From: Fodinicola feengrottensis
GTDB lineage: Bacteria; Actinomycetota; Actinomycetes; Mycobacteriales; HKI-0501
Direction: 5' to 3'
NCBI RefSeq assembly: GCF_010993775.1
Contig: NZ_WOTO01000004.1
Location: forward strand, 1 to 64,000
Length of the DNA stretch: 64,000 nt
This document shows positions 1 through 12,917 of the stretch, piece after piece. The notes under the pieces were generated by a model. The model saw nothing but the letters and a program-made list of their open reading frames with translations, had not been told where the DNA came from and made no database searches. The translations under genes and the position numbers were made by a program. Within the stretch, counting starts at the first letter, position 1. Every line of letters starts with the position of its first letter.

Positions 1-686
1 GTCACTCCCCAGGCGCGGCTCCACCCCTGCAGTAGATCATCCCGGGGCGTGTGTGCAGTGGAACGCGAAGCGGCCGGGATGGTGACGCGAAATCCACCCA
101 ATGGTGGGAAATCGGCATCTTCACCACCACCGAGGAGGGGCTCGACCGGCCGGACCTGATGTTCCACTACGGCTCGGTGCCTTTCGACATGAACACGCTC
201 CGGCACGGATATCCGACCACCGAGAACGGGTTCTGCCTGACCCCGAACGTCACCCGCAGTCGTTCGACCGGGACAGTACGCCTGCGTACGCGTGACTTCC
301 GCGACAAGCCACGGGTGGATCCGCGCTATTTCAGCGATCCACACGACCTGCGGGTGATGACGTACGGGATCCGGCTCGCTCGTGAAATCGTCGCGCAACC
401 GGCAATGGCCGGCTGGGCCGGCGACGAGCTCGCGCCCGGCGCGGACGCCCAGACCGACGACGAGATCGCCGACTACATCAGGAAAACCCACAACACCGTC
501 TATCACCCCTCCGCGACCGTCCCGATGGGTGGCCCGCTGGACAGTCGGCTCCGGGTGAAAGGCGTGACCGGACTGCGGGTGGCGGACGGCTCGGCCATGC
601 CGTTTCTGGTCGCGGTCAACCCGTGCATCACCACGATGATGATTGGCGAGAAATGCGCCGACATGATCAATGAGGACGCTCGCTAG
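1..686 (+). CDS. codA: Choline oxidase, C-terminal part (cut by left edge, frameshifted)
   Basis: GMC-family flavoprotein that oxidises choline via betaine aldehyde to glycine betaine. The readable 3' part matches my memory of Arthrobacter choline oxidase closely: QWWEIGIFT, the run from PDLMFHYGSVPFDMNTLR, then the active-site His in NTVYHPSAT and the active-site Asn in VNPCITTMMIGEK. About ten residues after the His motif (the MGAVEDEMSPLD region of the family) are missing. Upstream of about position 80 the homology continues in another frame (DHPGACVQWNAKRP from about 35), and further small insertions are visible before that, so the apparent GTG start at 51 is not real. Either a decaying gene or, as elsewhere in this window, indel errors. 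Confidence 0.8.
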
Positions 687-814
687 CTGGCCAGGTCAAG
701 ACCAATTTTAAGTCGGGAGCATTTCCCGGTTTTTCCCGATGACCGCCCCTTCCGGCCAGGGCGTTCCGGTCTCACTCTGGACGAGATGCCAGCTCGCCCA
801 GCCGGAAGGAAATC

Positions 815-985
815 ATGACAACCGACGAAACCCGCGGCGCTGACGAATTCGATCTCGACATTCGCATCGCGGACCGGATTCCGACGATGAAACTCATCGA
901 CGACCCGCGCTTCCCCCCCCCACCACCCACCCGACTCCAGTGCACCTTCTGGGCCAGCTGCGAGGCCTGCGTCTTCCCACACTGA
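815..985 (+). CDS. Putative FxLD-type RiPP (lanthipeptide-like) precursor peptide, 56 aa
   Basis: A 56-codon gene with a strong ribosome binding site (GGAAGGA, 5 bases before ATG). The first half is acidic and holds FDLDIRI, resembling the FxLD leader box of class I lanthipeptide precursors of actinomycetes. The last 18 residues are Cys-rich (TRLQCTFWASCEACVFPH), with three Cys plus Thr and Ser that could form thioether rings. Between them is a run of five prolines encoded by a C-rich homopolymer, where an indel could distort the sequence. No dehydratase, cyclase or radical-SAM gene lies downstream; partners, if any, would be left of the window. The family assignment is inference from the leader motif and the Cys-rich tail. 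Confidence 0.45.
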   Translation: MTTDETRGADEFDLDIRIADRIPTMKLIDDPRFPPPPPTRLQCTFWASCEACVFPH

Positions 986-988
986 GGG

Positions 989-1448
989 TCACCGGCGACT
1001 CGGTGACTTCGGTGAACCGTTCTCGGTGTTCGCCGGGGCGAGCCGCTCACCGCAGCGGTCGCAGCACAGATCGCTGTTCATCCGGCCGCCGCAGTCGACA
1101 TGCGCGATGACCCTCGGCGGGCCGTCGGCCTGCGGATAGTGCCGGTCACCCCAGTCGAGCAAATGCATGAGGACAGGCCAAAGTTCAAGGCCTTTCGGAG
1201 TGGACACGTATTCGTACCGGTCCGGACGGCGTTGGTAGCGGTGGCGCGCGACCACGCCCTCCTCGACCAGGTGCTCAAGCCGGGTGGGACAGCACGCTCC
1301 GAGTGATGCCGAGGCTCTTTTGCAGGTCGTCGAATCGGCTGATTCCGAGCAACACGTCACGCAGGATCAACAGCGACCATCGCTCCCCGACCACCTCCAA
1401 CGACCGTGAGATCGAGCAGCGCTGACCCTCGTACGTACGCCCCAACAT
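989..1448 (-). CDS. HxlR-family winged-helix transcriptional regulator (frameshifted)
   Basis: About 153 residues, DNA-binding, typical HxlR length. The N-terminal half reads RCSISRSLEVVGERWSLLIL, then SRFDDLQKSLGITRSVLSH in one frame; the second half, RLEHLVEEGVVARHRYQRRP and TPKGLELWPVLM, lies in the next. The break is an extra C near 1283, inside a CCC run where TCCCACCGG is expected. The C-terminus holds a Cys-rich tail (CGGRMNSDLCCDRCGERL) found in many actinobacterial HxlR proteins. It starts 58 bases from the divergent MFS pump gene and probably represses it. Start ATG at 1448. Confidence 0.85.
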
Positions 1449-1464
1449 AACGCCACCCTATCCC

Positions 1465-1485
1465 AGTCAGTTGCATCAAGCGACT
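1465..1485. promoter_or_regulatory. Dyad in the HxlR/MFS intergenic region, probable operator
   Basis: Imperfect inverted repeat AGTC-N2-TTG-N3-CAA-N2-GACT centred midway between the divergent HxlR and MFS genes. The position is right for an HxlR operator that controls both promoters. The assignment is by location only. Confidence 0.4.
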
Positions 1486-1506
1486 CACGACCCGTACAGT
1501 CGTCGC

Positions 1507-2972
1507 ATGACGCTACTCACTGGCCCACCTGCCACGTCCCGGCGCGGGTGGTTCTCCTTCGCGATCGTCTCCGTCGCCATCTACGCGTCCCTCCTGGACA
1601 CGTTCATCGTCAATCTCGCGTTCTCGGCGATCCAAAAGGACTTTCCAGGCTCCGGACTTGCCGACTTGTCCTGGATCTTCACCGCGTACGCCATCGTCTT
1701 CGCCGCTCTGCTGGTCCCTTCCGGCCGGATTTCCGATGCCATCGGGCGGAAAAGGATGTTCCTGCTCGGCTTGGGACTTTTCGTGGCGGCCTCGGCGGCC
1801 TGCGCGATCGCGATCTCGCCCGCGATGCTGATTGCCGCCCGGATCCTCCAAGCCGCTGGCGCGGCCTTGTTCACCCCGGCAGCGCTCGCCGTGGTCCTGC
1901 CTGAGTTCCCGCCGCAGCGCCGGGCCGCGGTTTTCGGTGCGTGGGCGGCGGTGGGGGGCGCCGGGGCCGCCAGTGGGCCGCTGCTGGGTGCGGTGCTCGT
2001 CCAGTTCGACTGGCGCTGGATCTTCCTGGTCAACCTTCCGCTCGGAATGGCATCGCTGATCCTCGGATCGCTGCGGCTACGGGAAAGCCGCGACCGGCGC
2101 GAGTGGCAGCTGCCTGATCTCTGGGGCACCGCCGGGTTGATTGTCGGCGTCACCGCGCTGACCCTCACCATCGACAAGTTCGGTCAGTGGAGCCTTCCGA
2201 CCACGCTGATCACCGCCGCGATCGCCGCCGCGATCCTGCTCGCGGTGGTCGGCAGGTCGTTACGGCATCGGTCCCCTGCCTTGGAAATCGGCCTGCTCCG
2301 CCGGCGCACCTTCCTGTTCGCGGTCAGTTCCGCGCTGCTCTTCTCGGTAAGTTTCGCAGCCGGCATCCTGGCCGGAGCGCAGTTCCTGCCCCTGCACTGG
2401 CATCAGTCCATCCTCGCCACCGGCCTCCAGTTGAGCCCCGGCCCGATCATGGCCGCCTGTGTCGCAATCCCGTCCTCTCGCCTGCTCGGACCACGGCTCG
2501 GCCCACACCGGGTCGGAGCCATTGGCGGTCTGTTGATGGCCGCCGGGGCCGTCTGGCTGACCGGGCGAATCGGGCCGACACCGGCCTACGTCAGCGAACT
2601 GCTGCCGGCTCAACTGCTGACCGGTATGGGCGTCGGGATGACCATCCCGTCGTTCGTCTCGGTGGCCCTCAGCGTCGTCGACCCAGCCAGGATCTCCACC
2701 GCGGTGGGCATTTCCTCGATGTTCCAACAGATGGGCAGCGCGTTCGGCGCGGCCGCATTCGTCAGCATCGTCGGCAACCCAGCGGCCGCCGAGCCCATCG
2801 CCGCGATCAATGCCTTCCATCGCGGTTGGCTTTTTTCGTCGCGGGCATGGCGATCCTGTCCGCCGTCGTCTTGTTGTCCTCTGGTTTTACGCCCTACGAA
2901 CGTCGTTCCGCGACGCACCCGGCAAAGGACGGCGGATCGAAGGCGGCGACCGCTGGAAGTTCACCGGTGTAG
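1507..2972 (+). CDS. MFS drug-export permease, EmrB/QacA type (frameshifted near 3' end)
   Basis: Proton-coupled multidrug exporter of the major facilitator superfamily, about 488 residues with the hydrophobic pattern of 14 membrane segments. N-terminal motifs LLDTFIVNLAFSAIQKDF and the loop GRISDAIGRKRMFLLGL (motif A) are clear, as is the motif C-like GAASGPLLGAVLVQFDWRW. After FHRGWLF the reading frame changes at a T6 run near 2830: the in-frame version runs on as unrelated Arg/Pro-rich sequence, whereas the neighbouring frame gives FFVAGMAILSAVVLLSSGF and stops at 2972. I place the true end there. Start at ATG 1507 rather than the upstream TTG. Divergent HxlR gene suggests drug-inducible control. 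Confidence 0.85.
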
Positions 2973-5211
2973 CGGGAGATTTCGACAAGAGCGTGTTGGC
3001 CGGTGCAGCCCTGGGCGAGCGACGACGTGCCGCGGTCGGTGGTGAGAACGTTCGGGTTGCCATGGATGCAGGTGGCGATGTCCGGGCGGGACGGGTCGTA
3101 CCAGGCTCCGGTGGAAAGCTGCACGACTCCGACGCGTACGTCCACAGTGGACTCGACGGCGGCCAGGCAGCTACCCCGGTCGTTGAAGATGCGTACGACG
3201 TCACCGTCGGAGAGTCCGCGAGACGCACAGTCCGTCGGATGCACGCGTACGCGCTCACGCCCGTGAGTCTTACCGGCCATGCTGTGAGCGCCCATGTCCA
3301 GCTGACTGTGCAGCTTCCGAGCGGGCTGATTCGCGATGAGATGCAACGGAAAGCGCTGGGCCAGTTCAGAACCGAGCCATTCCTCGGGCTCCAGCCAAGC
3401 GGCGTGTCCAGGGCAGTCGGCATAGCCAAACCCAGCGACCGTCTCGGAGAAGATCTCAATCCGGCCGCTCGGCGTGTTCAGCGGATGCTTGTCTGGATCG
3501 GCCACAAAATCAGCGAGTGGTGGATCGGGCTCGCGCAGACCCGGCAGCCGAATGTTGCCAGTCTCCCAAAAAACGTCGAAGTCCGGCACCTCGTGACCGC
3601 GTCTTCTCCAGGACTGCTGCCAGTTGCCATAAAGCTTTCGCAACCAGGCTGCTGAGTCTCGGCGCTCGGTGAACTCCTGATATACGCCCAAGCGCGAGGC
3701 CAGGTCACCAAAGATGTCGTAGTCGTCGCGGGCCTGGCCGACCGGAGGCACGACCTGCTTCATCGCGATCAGGTACGGGTCCCCCCTACCGGCGCCCATG
3801 TCGTCTCGTTCGATCGTCAGAGTCGCCGGCAGCACGATGTCCGCATGTTTCGCCATCCCAGTCCAGAACGGCTCATGCACAACGATCGTGTCGGGTTTGG
3901 CCAACGCGCGAGTCAGCCGCTGCAAGTCCTGGTGATGGTGAAAGGGATTACCACCAACCCAGTAAATCAACCGAGTGTCCGGATAGGACAGTCGATGCCC
4001 GTTGAAGTCGCCCGATTCGCCGGGCCGCTCCAACATGTCGACGATGCGCGCACACGGGATGAAATCGGAAACCTCGTTTCGACCTTGCCGCAGCGTCGGC
4101 AGCGGGCCGGACAAAGGCTTGCCGGCGTCACCGATCGAGCCGTACCCGTGCCCGAAACCACGGCCCGGCAGGCCGATCTGCCCCAGGTATGCGGCCAACG
4201 TCAGGCCCGCCCACAGGCTCTGCTCGCCGTACTGAATGCGCTGCAACGACCAGCTTGTCGTCACCAACGTCCGACAAGAAGCCATCCGCCGAGCCAAAGT
4301 CCGGATCTCATCGGCCGGTACGCCGGACAACTCAGCTGCCCATTCAGGCGTCTTGGCGACCCCGCCGGTGAGGTATTTTTCGACCATGTCAGCGCCAGCC
4401 ACATACCTGTCCACAAAGGACCGATCGGCCAGCCCCTCAGTCACCAGGACCCAGGTCATCGCGAGCATGATCGCCACATCGGTGCCGGGAATGGTGGGCA
4501 CCCACCGCGCATTCAGCTCCGAAGCCGCATCGTCAGCCAGCGGACTGATAGACACCACCTCCACGTTATGCAGCGCGGAAAGCTCGGAACCGATCCGGTG
4601 CTCGGAAAGTCCGCCGGGCGCGACCGCCAGATTGCTCCGCCGTACGCCACCGAAGGCCACTATCAAGTCGGTGTTGGCGGCGATCGTCTTCCACGACATG
4701 CCCTGCCGCCGAAAACCTGATGTCCACCAGCCGGGCCAAGAATCCGCGGCAAGGTGACCTCGGACGCGGCATTGCTGTAGTTGTTGACGGATCGGGTGTA
4801 GCCACCGATCGAATTCAGGAACCGGTGCACTTGCGACTGCGCGTGGTGAAACCGGCCGGCGCTCCCCCACCCGTACGAGCCGCCAAAAATCGCGCGATTT
4901 CCGTAAGACTCCTTTACCCGAGACAGCTCACCGGCGAGCAGATCCAGAGCTTTGGACCAACTGACGGGAACGTACGAGTCAGATCCTCGCCGAGAATCCG
5001 GACCAGGACCGGCGCTAAGCCAGCCGGCGCGAACGTACGGCTGCTTGATCCGCGACCGATGCCGATGCGCGTCGACGACATTGCCGATAAGCGGAGACGG
5101 CTCAGGATCGACCGGATGTGGCTCTACGCCAACGATCCGACCGTCCTGAGCCGTTGCCACAAAGGCTCCCCAATGGGAGCTGTGCGGGACTTCTCTAGAC
5201 GTTGAAGCCAA
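2894..5211 (-). CDS. Molybdopterin-dependent S/N-oxide reductase (BisC/DMSO reductase type, frameshifted)
   Basis: Large subunit of the DMSO-reductase superfamily, about 772 residues, the size of biotin sulfoxide or TMAO reductases. The N-terminus SSHWGAFVA is characteristic of BisC-like enzymes. GGSYGWGSAGRFHHAQ around residue 112 carries the Ser that coordinates molybdenum in this group, and there is no N-terminal Fe-S cluster motif. C-terminal cofactor-binding parts include NQPARKLHSQLDMG and STGAWYDPS. The protein is split near 4735: residues 1-155 lie in one frame and the rest, from GWWTSGFRRQGMSWKTIAAN, in another. A TTG at 5211 overlapping the sufT stop is the likely start. No twin-arginine signal is seen, so cytoplasmic action, such as repair of oxidised biotin or methionine, is plausible. 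Confidence 0.85.
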
Positions 5212-5550
5212 GAGCGCGGAGCTGGTCGCGGCCGTCGTCGGTGATCTTGTCCGGGCCCCACGGCGGCATCCAGACCCAGTTGATCCGGAAGTCGTTCACC
5301 AGCCCGGTTGGCCCGGAAACCAGCGCCTCGCGGACCTGGTCCTCAATCACGTCGGTCAGCGGGCAGGCTGCCGAGGTCAGCGTCATGTCAACCGTGGCGA
5401 TGTTCTCATCATCGACGTGGATCCCGTAGATCAGGCCAAGATCGACGACGTTGATGCCAAGTTCTGGGTCGACGACGTCTTTAAGCGCCTCTTCTACGTC
5501 GTCAAGTTCCGCCTTGGTCCGCTCGGCGGTCGGCGTTGTGGTCTCGTCGC

Positions 5551-5554
<4 letters not shown>
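5195..5554 (-). CDS. sufT: SufT / MIP18-family Fe-S maturation protein
   Basis: 119-residue DUF59 (MIP18) protein that assists Fe-S cluster maturation at the end of SUF operons. The core is DVVDPELGINVVDLGLIYGI, then MTLTSAACPLTDVIEDQV with the conserved Cys, and the C-terminal WVWMPPWGPDKI. The ATG at 5554 overlaps the sufU stop codon (ATGA), so translation is coupled. It is the last gene of the suf operon and its 3' end overlaps the start of the molybdoenzyme gene. Confidence 0.93.
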
Positions 5555-8070
<2,516 letters not shown>

Positions 8071-8074
<4 letters not shown>

Positions 8075-8414
8075 TTCACGGGCTCCTGAGTTGCTGTCTG
8101 TACGGCAACGTAAACGTCGCCGTCCGAAATGCGGGTTTCATAGGTGGGTACGGCTTCGGTGGCCGGCGGGCCGGTCGGTTTTCCGGTCCGCAGGTCGAAC
8201 TGCGAGCCATGCAGCCAGCACTCGATGGTGCAGCCTTCGACATCGCCTTCGGACAACGGAACTTCGGCGTGCGAACACACATCGCGGATCGCGAAAAAAA
8301 CTGATCGTCCTCGGTGTGCACGACCGCCACCGGCTCGCCGTTGACCTGAACGCCGATGGCCTCGCCGGCCGGCACTTCGCCGACCGCGCAGGCACGTACG
8401 AAATCATTGGCCAT
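8071..8414 (-). CDS. Rieske-type ferredoxin of the suf operon (frameshifted)
   Basis: About 114 residues, a non-haem-oxygenase-type Rieske ferredoxin usually found between sufD and sufC in actinobacteria. The N-terminal part (MANDFVRACAVGEVPAGEA to EDDQFF) and the cluster-binding part (CSHAEVPLSEGDVEGCTIEC, then WLHGSQFDLRTGKP) lie in different frames. The break is in an A7 run near 8294; with six A the protein reads QFFAIRDVCSH. The cluster ligands are Cys-x-His and Cys-x2-His. It probably carries electrons to the SUF machinery; that role is not proven for the family. Confidence 0.9.
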
Positions 8415-9587
8415 TTAGGCGCCCGCCTCTGCGAGCCGCGCTTCCACCGTGGCGGTGATCCGATCGCGAAGCTCTTCCACCGGAATGCGGCCAATCAGCT
8501 CGGCGAAGAATCCCCGCACGACCAGGCGGCGGGCGTTCTCAGCGGTAATGCCGCGAGACATCAGATAGAAAAGCTGTTCGTCGTCAAATCGACCGGTCGC
8601 GCTCGCATGACCGGCGCCGACGACCTCACCGGTCTGGATTTCCAGGTTGGGCACCGAATCCGCGCGGGCGCCCTCGGTCAGCACCAGGTTCCGGTTGATC
8701 TCGTACGTGTCCGTGCCGGTCGCCTCGGGCCGGATCAGGACATCACCGATCCACACCGTGTGCGCGTCTTTTCCTTGCAGGGCACCGCGGTAGACCACGT
8801 TGGACCGGCAGTCCGGCACCGAGTGGTCGACCAGTTGGCGGTGTTCCAGGTGCTGGCCGCCGTCGGCGAAGTAGATGCCCAGAGCCTGCGCGTCGCCGCC
8901 GCGACCGGTGTAGTCGACAGTGGTGAACTGTCGTACCACATCGCCGCCGAGGCTGACCGAGATGTGCGTGATGCGGGCGTCCCGGCCGAGCTTGAGCCGC
9001 TGGTGCTGCAGGTGCACCGAACCGGAGTCGAAGTCCTGCACGCTGACCAGGATCAGTTTCGCGTTGTCCCCGACCAGCACCTCGACGTTGTCGGCCAGCA
9101 CGGCCGGACCGGTGTGGTCAAGGACCACGGTGACCTCGGAGCCGGCGCCGATGTCGACGACGGTGTGCGCGAACGACGCTCCGTCAAGATCGCCGCCACC
9201 CACGTCGACCACCACTGGTGTCTCGACCTGGATGTCTTTGTCCACCGACAGAACAAAAGCCTCGGTGAAGGAGGTGTACGCCTGAGCGCTGATCCGGTCG
9301 AACGGCACCAAAGCGGTGCCGATGCGCTTGTCGTCGCGGCCGACGTTCTCGATGCGTACGCCCGAAGGCAGCTCCGCGACCGACCGCTTGACCGGCGTCC
9401 CGCTGGCCACGAACGAGCCGTCATGCAGGCCGGCGAGGCGGCTCAGCGGAGTGAACCGCCAGTCCTCGTCGCGCATGGTCGGCACCGAAAAATCCGCCAC
9501 GTCATACGACGTGAGGGCCGCGGACCGGGTGGCCGGTGGGGCGCCGGCGCCCGGCTGAGAGCGCGCATCGGCGGTGGTCGTCGTCAT
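8415..9587 (-). CDS. sufD: SufD scaffold subunit
   Basis: 390-residue SufD, partner of SufB in the SufBC2D scaffold. The central beta-helix region and the C-terminal part with MSRGITAENARRLVVRGFFA, shared with SufB, are clear, as is the preceding FDDEQLFYL. Start ATG at 9587 has GAGGAG about ten bases upstream. Only 46 bases separate it from the sufB stop. Intact frame. Confidence 0.94.
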   Translation of the reverse strand: MTTTTADARSQPGAGAPPATRSAALTSYDVADFSVPTMRDEDWRFTPLSRLAGLHDGSFVASGTPVKRSVAELPSGVRIENVGRDDKRIGTALVPFDRISAQAYTSFTEAFVLSVDKDIQVETPVVVDVGGGDLDGASFAHTVVDIGAGSEVTVVLDHTGPAVLADNVEVLVGDNAKLILVSVQDFDSGSVHLQHQRLKLGRDARITHISVSLGGDVVRQFTTVDYTGRGGDAQALGIYFADGGQHLEHRQLVDHSVPDCRSNVVYRGALQGKDAHTVWIGDVLIRPEATGTDTYEINRNLVLTEGARADSVPNLEIQTGEVVGAGHASATGRFDDEQLFYLMSRGITAENARRLVVRGFFAELIGRIPVEELRDRITATVEARLAEAGA

Positions 9588-9633
9588 GTGTTTCCGGTTC
9601 TCCTCTTTGAAAACTAGATCAGCAAGCCAGCGG

Positions 9634-11069
9634 TCAGCCGACTGCGCCTTCCATCTGCAGCTCGATCAGCCGGTTGAGCTCCAGCGCGTATTCCATCGGC
9701 AGCTCGCGGGCGATCGGCTCGACGAAACCGCGGACGATCATCGCCATCGCCTCGTCCTCGTTCATGCCGCGGGACATCAGGTAGAAAAGCTGGTCCTCGC
9801 TGACCTTGGAAACGGTCGCCTCGTGGCCCATCGACACGTCGTCTTCGCGAATGTCGTTGTACGGGTAAGTGTCTGAGCGGCTGATCGCATCGACCAGAAG
9901 CGCGTCACATTTGACCGTGCTCTTGGACTGCGAAGCGCCTTCCAGCACCTGGATCAGCCCGCGGTACGACGTACGCCCGCCGCCACGCGCCACCGATTTC
10001 GAGACGATCGTGGAAGAAGAAGTGTGCGGCGCCGCGTGCACCATCTTGGCACCGGCATCCTGATGCTGGCCCTCGCCTGCAAAAGCGACCGACAGAACCT
10101 CACCCTTGGCGTGCTCGCCGACCATGTAGACGGACGGGTATTTCATCGTCACCTTGGAACCGATGTTGCCGTCGATCCATTCCATGGTCGCACCCTCGTG
10201 CGCCACGGCCCGCTTGGTGACCAGGTTGTAAACGTTGTTAGACCAGTTCTGGATGGTCGTGTAACGGCAGCGCGCACCCTTTTTCACGACGATCTCAACC
10301 ACCGCGGAGTGCAGCGAGTCGGACTTGTAGATCGGCGCGGTGCAACCCTCGACGTAGTGGATGTAGGCATCCTCGTCGACGATGATCAGGGTCCGCTCGA
10401 ACTGGCCCATGTTTTCGGTGTTGATCCGGAAATACGCCTGCAGCGGGATGTCGACGTGCACACCCTTGGGCACGTAGATGAACGAGCCGCCGGACCACAC
10501 CGCGGTGTTCAGCGCGGAGAACTTGTTGTCACCGCTGGGAATCACCGAGCCGAAATACTCCTCGAACAGCTCTGGGTGCTCGCGCAGGCCGCTGTCGGTG
10601 TCGAGGAAAATGACGCCCATCGCCTCAAGATCCTCACGAATCTTGTGGTAGACGACCTCGGACTCGTACTGCGCGGCGACACCCGAGACCAGCCGCTGCT
10701 TCTCCGCCTCCGGGATGCCCAGCCGGTCGTACGTGTTCTTGATGTCGTCCGGCAGCTCGTCCCAGGTGGTCGCCTGCTTTTCGGTCGAGCGTACGAAATA
10801 TTTGATGTTGTCGAAGTCGATGCCGGTCAGCGACGCGCCCCAGTGCGGCATCGGCTTGCGCTCGAACAGCTTCAGCGCCTTGAGCCGGCGCTTGAGCATC
10901 CACTCGGGCTCGCTCTTCTTGGCCGAGATGTCACGTACGACATCCTCGTTCAGGCCGCGTCGGGCGACGGACCCCGCCGTGTCGCTGTCGGCCCACCGTA
11001 GCCATAACGGCTGAGCGCCTCGATGTGCTCGTCCTGGCTGATCGGCCTAACTTCGGGCGTGGTGGTCAT
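9634..11069 (-). CDS. sufB: SufB scaffold subunit (frameshifted near N-terminus)
   Basis: About 478 residues, the core Fe-S scaffold. The C-terminal 421 residues are continuous: [40 protein letters not shown], and [20 protein letters not shown], with the conserved Cys before DALLVD-like sequence. The true N-terminus ([20 protein letters not shown]) is in another frame; near 10996 one G appears missing, since restoring it gives [20 protein letters not shown], which runs into the main frame. The start ATG at 11069 is preceded by GGGAGGA. SufB is essential in many actinobacteria, which argues for a sequencing error here. Confidence 0.93.
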
Positions 11070-11813
11070 GCGTGCGTCCTCCCGGAACGGGTGGTTGTTG
11101 TGTGCGATTTCGATATTCTTGGGCTGGGACGGGATGTGCGTGGTGCAGACCCCGTCACCGTGTGCGATGGTGGCCAGCCGCTGCACGTGGCTGCCGATCA
11201 GCCGGCTGATGACGGCGGTCTCGGCCTCGCACAGCTGCGGGAACTCGGCGGCGACATGAGCCACCGGGCAGTGGTGCTGGCAGATCATCCCGCCGGACGC
11301 GATCATCGAGGCCGTCGCAGCGTAACCCTCCGCGGTCAACGCGCTGGCCAGGGCCTCCGTACGAGCGGCCGGATCGTCGCCGGCGGCGTCCACCACCTCG
11401 CGGCAGCGGCGCTCCAGCCCAGCCACCCGCTCGGCGGCGAGCGCCTGGATGGCCTCGGAGCCCGCATACGTCGACAGATGCCGCAGCGCGACGGCGGCAA
11501 GGTCGTCGTACGCGTGCGGGAACGGCGCCCGGCCGGTCTCGGTGAGTTCGAACAGCTGGGCCGGCCGGCCGCGACCGCGCTGGCCCACCATCGGCTTCTC
11601 CGAGCGGCGGATCCGGTCCTCGGCCAGCAGCGTCTCCAAGTGCCGGCGGATCGCCGCCGGAACCACGCTGAGCTGCTGCGCGAGCTGGGCGGCGGTCTGC
11701 GGGCCGTGCTCCAACAGCAATTGCACGACCCGGTCGCGAGTCCGCTGTTCGGCCATCCCGCCCGCGACCAGTTCGTCGAGGACCTTACTGTTGACAGCAG
11801 TCGTCGCGGGCAC
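11066..11813 (-). CDS. sufR: SufR, Fe-S-sensing repressor of the suf operon
   Basis: DeoR/ArsR-like winged-helix regulator. HTH region: HGPQTAAQLAQQLSVVPAAI, then RRHLETLLAEDRIRR. The cluster-ligand cysteines are in MICQHHCPVAHVAAEFPQLC and the later CTTHIP. GTG start at 11813. In the sequence as given the frame has no stop and runs through the sufB start into its first codons, which is unlike the family; a one-base indel downstream of CTTHIP would place a TGA overlapping the sufB ATG, the coupling used elsewhere in this operon. I therefore put the end at 11066 as the expected position, not an observed one. Confidence 0.9.
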
Positions 11814-11850
11814 GCTCAGGCGCCCCGACTCGTCGCTGTCGTTTTTTCAC

Positions 11851-11868
11851 AACACCTATGTTACGTAA
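11851..11868. promoter_or_regulatory. Nested palindromes upstream of sufR, candidate SufR operator
   Basis: AACA-CCTA-TGTT (11851-11862) is an inverted repeat and is followed at once by the palindrome TTACGTAA (11861-11868), 38-55 bases from the sufR start. This AT-rich island lies in the divergent sufR/ABC intergenic region. SufR is known to autoregulate through inverted repeats; that this is the site is inference. Confidence 0.4.
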
Positions 11869-11988
11869 TTCGCTCGATGTGAGCCAACCCTAAGAAGGCC
11901 CGGTCGTACGGTGGCACGCATCACTCCTTGCCCAGGAGGCTCCCGATGCCGGTCACGCATCTAGTTCTACAGCGCGTAGAGTAAAGCT

Positions 11989-12917
11989 GTGCGAGCCGAC
12001 GAACCCGCGGTAGTGCTGCAGGACTTGTTCGTGCGTTATGGGCCAGTCACGGCGGTGGACGGTCTCTCCTTTACGGTCCGAAGCGGCTCCGTGCATGCCC
12101 TGCTGGGGCCCAACGGAGCAGGCAAAACGTCCACGATCGAGGTCTGCGAGGGCTACCGGCGGGCCAGCGGTGGCTCGGCCCGCGTCCTCGGCCTGGACCC
12201 GGTCGGCGAACACGACCAGCTGATGCCCCGGATCGGCGTGATGCTGCAGGCCGGCGGGGTCTACCCGGGCGCCCGGGCAGCAGAGATGTTGCGCTTGATC
12301 GCCGCGTACGCGGCGCGTCCACTGGACACCGCGATGCTCACCGAGCGGCTCGGCCTGGCGAAGGTCGCGAACACTCCGTACCGGCGGCTGTCTGGCGGCG
12401 AGAAGCAGCGCCTCAGCCTCGCGATGGCTGTCGTCGGCCGCCCTGACCTGGTGTTCCTCGACGAGCCGACGGCCGGCATGGACCCGCAGGCCCCGGCACG
12501 CACGCGACCTGGGACCTCGTCGACGAACTGCGTAAGGACGGCGTCACGGTCGTCCTCACGACCCACCTGATGGACGAGGCCGAGCGGCTGGCGGACCGGG
12601 TGACGATCATCGACAGCGGCAAGGTCCTCGCCGACGACACGCCTGGCCACCTGACCAGCAGCTGCGAGCGGTTGTCCTTCACCGCCCGAGCGCACCTCCC
12701 GCTGGCTCCCCTGCAGGCTGTCTTACCGGAAGGCCTGGCCGCTCTGGAGCCGCGCCCTGGCGAGTACGTCGTGTCCGGCGACCTGACGCCGCAGGTGCTG
12801 GCCGCTGTCACCGCCTGGGGCGCCGGGAATGACGTTCTGCTGGGCGACCTTCGCACAGCCAAACGTACGCTCGAAGACGTTTTCCTTGAGCTCACCGGAC
12901 GGGAGCTGCGGACGTGA
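11989..12917 (+). CDS. ABC exporter ATP-binding subunit (frameshifted)
   Basis: About 309 residues, ATPase of an ABC-2 type exporter. Walker A LLGPNGAGKTSTIEV, signature [20 protein letters not shown] and Walker B LVFLDEPTAGMDPQA are in the first frame. After DPQA the frame breaks near 12490-12510; the next frame supplies VVLTTHLMDEAERLADRVTI and the C-terminal domain ending LEDVFLELTGRELRT. A TAGAGT -10 element ends seven bases before the GTG start, so the mRNA may be leaderless. In mycobacteria and streptomycetes, to my knowledge, the genes divergent from sufR are such an ABC pair followed by ctaA. Confidence 0.88.
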
